From contig CAJUOE010000163.1 of assembly GCA_910587895.1 (NCBI GenBank), positions 1 to 9,060 of the forward strand: a stretch of DNA of 9,060 nucleotides, given 5' to 3'. A program made the position numbers and the translations under genes. Below, one piece after another: positions 6,695 to 9,060 of the stretch (position 1 is its first letter; the number at the start of each line of letters is the position of its first letter). Origin of the DNA: an uncultured Lachnospiraceae bacterium (GTDB taxonomy: Bacteria > Bacillota > Clostridia > Lachnospirales > Lachnospiraceae). The notes below the pieces were generated by a model, which worked only from the letters and a program-made list of their open reading frames with translations, ran no database searches and had not been told where the DNA came from.

Positions 6695-7454
6695 ACAATA
6701 TTTCATCGACAGTTACAAATTCATATCCACGCTCCCGCAAGGTGTCTATGATTTCCATGGCAGCCGTGACTGAAGTCTCATAACCGTCATGCATGAGTAT
6801 TATATCATTTTCCTTTACATTTTTTAATACCTTATTTACAATCTCGTTATGATTCTGGCTGGACCAGTCAAGCGTATCCACATCCCAGAGCACTTCCACC
6901 ATATTTGCCTCGCAGTCCAGTTTCTCATGCCAGTCTCCAAATGGTGGACGTAAATAAGCAGGATTCTCACCTGTGATATCATAAATCAGTTCATTGGTTC
7001 GATTGACCTGCTCACACGCCTTTTGCATCGTAAGCTTGCTCAACTGTTCATGTTTATAGGAATGGTTTCCAATTACGTGCCCTTCTTCGTAAATCTTCTT
7101 TACAATCTCTGGATGTTTCTCTACCTGTTCCCCGAGCAGAAAGAAAGTCGCTTTTACATTTTTCTTTTTCAGGCCTTCCATCATTTCCACCGTATACTGT
7201 GGATGCGGCCCATCATCAAACGTAAGTGCGACTTTTTTCTTTTCCTCTTTCGCATTTTCTGGTACGATTCCGTCCTGGGGCGCCTGCGCCTCTGTCATCA
7301 CCCCCTGCGTCAATTCCTCTCGGTGCCCCACGCCGCTCATGACGGCGCCGGACACCAGGCAGATGCAAAACAGGTCAAACACCAGGCATTTTTCCCAGAG
7401 ATGCAGTTTCGTGTGATGTTTCCAAATCCGTGTCCAAAATCTTTCTCTACTCAT
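6687..7454 (-). CDS. Membrane-anchored polysaccharide deacetylase (NodB/CE4 family)
   Basis: This gene encodes 255 residues from the chosen ATG at 7454 (258 from the ATG at 7463; numbering uses the longer form). A basic N-terminus is followed by one hydrophobic segment (about 26-45) that anchors the enzyme with its catalytic domain outside the cell. All CE4 motifs are present: TFDDGP (81-86, D83 catalytic base, D84 metal ligand), NHSYKH (133-138, metal ligands H134 and H138), LRPPFG (171-176), WDVDTLDW (193-200) and ILMHDG (222-227, H225). The family removes acetyl groups from N-acetylglucosamine or N-acetylmuramic acid in the wall, often giving lysozyme resistance; the substrate here is inferred. 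The 7454 start has GGAG 10 nt upstream, while the outer ATG has the same GGAG only 1 nt away. It lies 52 bp after clpB and 63 bp before rarA, so it may be transcribed with both. Confidence 0.92.
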   Translation of the reverse strand: MSRERFWTRIWKHHTKLHLWEKCLVFDLFCICLVSGAVMSGVGHREELTQGVMTEAQAPQDGIVPENAKEEKKKVALTFDDGPHPQYTVEMMEGLKKKNVKATFFLLGEQVEKHPEIVKKIYEEGHVIGNHSYKHEQLSKLTMQKACEQVNRTNELIYDITGENPAYLRPPFGDWHEKLDCEANMVEVLWDVDTLDWSSQNHNEIVNKVLKNVKENDIILMHDGYETSVTAAMEIIDTLRERGYEFVTVDEILFD

Positions 7455-7467
7455 CCATCGCATACTC

Positions 7468-7483
7468 CATAGATGTTTCTATG
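7468..7483 (-). repeat. Small hairpin in the clpB-deacetylase gap
   Basis: The minus strand reads CATAGA-AACA-TCTATG, a perfect 6-bp inverted repeat with a four-base loop. It ends on the first base of the GGAG ribosome binding site of the deacetylase gene. It is AT-rich and has no following T-run, so it is not an intrinsic terminator; a mild effect on initiation is possible, but chance is also plausible. Confidence 0.35.
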
Positions 7484-7506
7484 CAATATATGAAATGAGG
7501 GCTGTA

Positions 7507-9060
7507 CTATATGTGGGATTTCGCTGTCAATGCACCCTCTTCCACATCTATAAAAATGGTATCTCCCGCGCCAACCTCAGATGCAAGGATAAGCTTTGCC
7601 GCAAGAGTCTCCACGGTCTTTTGCAGATATCGTTTCAGCGGCCTTGCCCCATAAATGGGATCATATCCATTATCCACAATAAATTGTCTGGCCTGGTCAC
7701 TTAACGCCACGGAGATTTCCCGCTCTGTCAGGCGTCCGTTTAATTCTTCCAACAAAAGGTTTATGATGCCGCCGATGTTATCCTTGGTCAAAGGCTTAAA
7801 CAATATGATCTCATCCAGACGGTTTAAGAATTCCGGACGGAAATTGCCACGCAATTCACCCATGACAGATTCCTCACATTCCGGTGTTATCTCTCCGTTT
7901 TCCTCAATCCCCTCAAGCAGATAGTCTGCTCCAAGGTTCGAGGTCATAATCAAAATCGTATTCTTAAAATCCACGGTACGTCCCTGTGAATCTGTAATCC
8001 TTCCATCATCCAGAACCTGCAAAAGCACGTTAAATACGTCCGGATGCGCTTTCTCCACCTCGTCAAACAAGACAACGGAATATGGCTTTCTGCGCACCGC
8101 CTCCGTCAGCTGTCCGCCTTCCTCATAACCGACATATCCGGGAGGCGCCCCGATCAGGCGGGAGACGGAATACTTCTCCATATACTCGCTCATGTCTATA
8201 CGCACCATATTATTCTCATCATCGAAAAGACTTGCCGCAAGCGCCTTGGCAAGCTCCGTCTTGCCGACGCCCGTAGGTCCCAGAAACAGGAAGGAACCAA
8301 TGGGTTTCCCCGGATCTTTGATGCCCGCCTTAGAGCGAATGATCGCTTCTGTGACTTTCGTAACCCCTTCCTCCTGTCCAATCACCCGTTTGTGAAGTTC
8401 TTCGTCCAGGTGCAGCGTCTTATTGCGCTCACTCTCCGTCAGTTTTGCCACCGGAATCCCGGTCCAGCGGGAAATGATACGCGCAATCTCCTCCTCGCTG
8501 ACATTTTCATGCACCAGGCTTAAGTCTTTCTTCTTCACCTGCTCTTCTTCAATCTCCAGCTGACGCTCCAGCTGTGGTTTCCTTCCATATTGGAGTTCGG
8601 CTGCTTTTTCCAGATCATAATTCTGCTGCGCTTTCGCAATTTCACTGTTAATTGTTTCCAGCTCTTCCCTGAGTTTCTGCACTTTCTCTACGGAATTCTT
8701 CTCGTTATCCCACTGGGCTTTCTTCGTCTGGAATTCGTTCTTCAAATCTGCAAGCTCGCGCTGCAAGGTTTCCAGACGGTCTTTGCTCAGACGGTCTTCC
8801 TCCTTCTTAAGCGCTGCCTCCTCAATCTCCATCTGCATTACCCTGCGCTGTAATTCGTCCAGTTCTGTGGGCATGGAATCCAATTCCGTCTTAATCAGCG
8901 CACAGGCCTCGTCCACCAGGTCAATGGCCTTATCCGGCAGGAAACGGTCGCTGATATAGCGGTTAGACAGTACCGCCGCCGAAACGAGCGCACCGTCCGT
9001 AATCTTCACGCCATGGAAGACCTCATAGCGGTCTTTCAGTCCACGCAGGATTGAGATCGT
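7507..9060 (-). CDS. clpB: ATP-dependent disaggregase ClpB, C-terminal part (N-terminus beyond the right edge)
   Basis: The frame is open to the window edge, giving 517 residues; a full ClpB has about 860, so the N-terminal domain and most of the first ATPase domain are missing. The visible part opens with the end of the first domain (GLKDRYEVFHGVKITDGAL, then RFLPDKAIDLVDEACA). It continues through the charged coiled-coil middle domain (about 8520-8880), which identifies ClpB rather than ClpA or ClpX. The second ATPase domain has Walker A GPTGVGKT (8257-8280), pore loop GYVGYEEGG, Walker B VLFDEVEKAHPDV, sensor 1 TSNLG and sensor 2 GARPLKR. No IGF/IGL ClpP-docking loop is seen, in line with a chaperone that works with DnaK to dissolve aggregates in the cytoplasm. 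An internal GTG at 9009 could be mistaken for a start but lies mid-domain. The stop is TAG at 7507. Confidence 0.97.
   Translation of the reverse strand, partial: TISILRGLKDRYEVFHGVKITDGALVSAAVLSNRYISDRFLPDKAIDLVDEACALIKTELDSMPTELDELQRRVMQMEIEEAALKKEEDRLSKDRLETLQRELADLKNEFQTKKAQWDNEKNSVEKVQKLREELETINSEIAKAQQNYDLEKAAELQYGRKPQLERQLEIEEEQVKKKDLSLVHENVSEEEIARIISRWTGIPVAKLTESERNKTLHLDEELHKRVIGQEEGVTKVTEAIIRSKAGIKDPGKPIGSFLFLGPTGVGKTELAKALAASLFDDENNMVRIDMSEYMEKYSVSRLIGAPPGYVGYEEGGQLTEAVRRKPYSVVLFDEVEKAHPDVFNVLLQVLDDGRITDSQGRTVDFKNTILIMTSNLGADYLLEGIEENGEITPECEESVMGELRGNFRPEFLNRLDEIILFKPLTKDNIGGIINLLLEELNGRLTEREISVALSDQARQFIVDNGYDPIYGARPLKRYLQKTVETLAAKLILASEVGAGDTIFIDVEEGALTAKSHI

Noticed and set aside
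7507..7550. Perfect TTGACA at the end of clpB as a promoter for the deacetylase
   Set aside because: No acceptable -10 hexamer lies 16-18 bp downstream; the best candidates match at three positions or fewer.
8044..8523. Plus-strand open frame of 159 codons inside clpB
   Set aside because: It is antisense to the highly conserved second ATPase domain, and its openness reflects codon bias of clpB.

Overview
The window is a compact piece of bacterial chromosome with eight protein-coding genes, all on the minus strand, so transcription runs from the right edge to the left. Protein sequences, tight packing, strong AGGAGG-type ribosome binding sites and moderate GC suggest a low-to-mid GC Firmicute, most likely a Clostridia/Lachnospiraceae gut anaerobe. 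The taxon is inferred from protein character only; no rRNA marker is present.

Reading in the direction of transcription: (1) the C-terminal ~517 residues of the disaggregase ClpB enter at the right edge (7507-9060); (2) a membrane-anchored NodB/CE4 polysaccharide deacetylase (6687-7454); (3) the replication-associated AAA+ ATPase RarA (5286-6623). A 165-bp gap follows, with the best promoter in the window and a ~110-nt leader holding two inverted repeats. It feeds a tight five-gene group: (4) a subgroup-Ic PLP aminotransferase (3822-5120); (5) a small alarmone synthetase of the RelQ/YjbM type (3134-3781); (6) a COG1237-type metallo-beta-lactamase-fold hydrolase (2297-3130); (7) a polytopic O-antigen ligase/polymerase-family protein (616-2277); and (8) the N-terminal part of a ThrE-type threonine/serine exporter (DUF1212), which runs off the left edge (1-629). 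Gaps within this group are 3 to 40 bp and the last two genes overlap by 14 bp, so it is very probably one transcription unit.

Functionally, the right half is housekeeping and stress functions (protein disaggregation, wall-glycan modification, fork repair). The left half mixes amino-acid metabolism and export with (p)ppGpp synthesis and surface-glycan chemistry. A shared theme of amino-acid status and stringent signalling is tempting but is only an inference from gene order.

I see no tRNA, rRNA, CRISPR array, insertion sequence, phage gene or clear intrinsic terminator. No intergenic stretch reaches 300 bp, and the largest is the 165-bp leader region. All internal genes look intact. No convincing new system is evident. 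The points most worth a second look are the ribosome binding site of rarA, which lies inside a perfect inverted repeat, the structured aminotransferase leader, and the conserved-or-not question for the alarmone synthetase operon.
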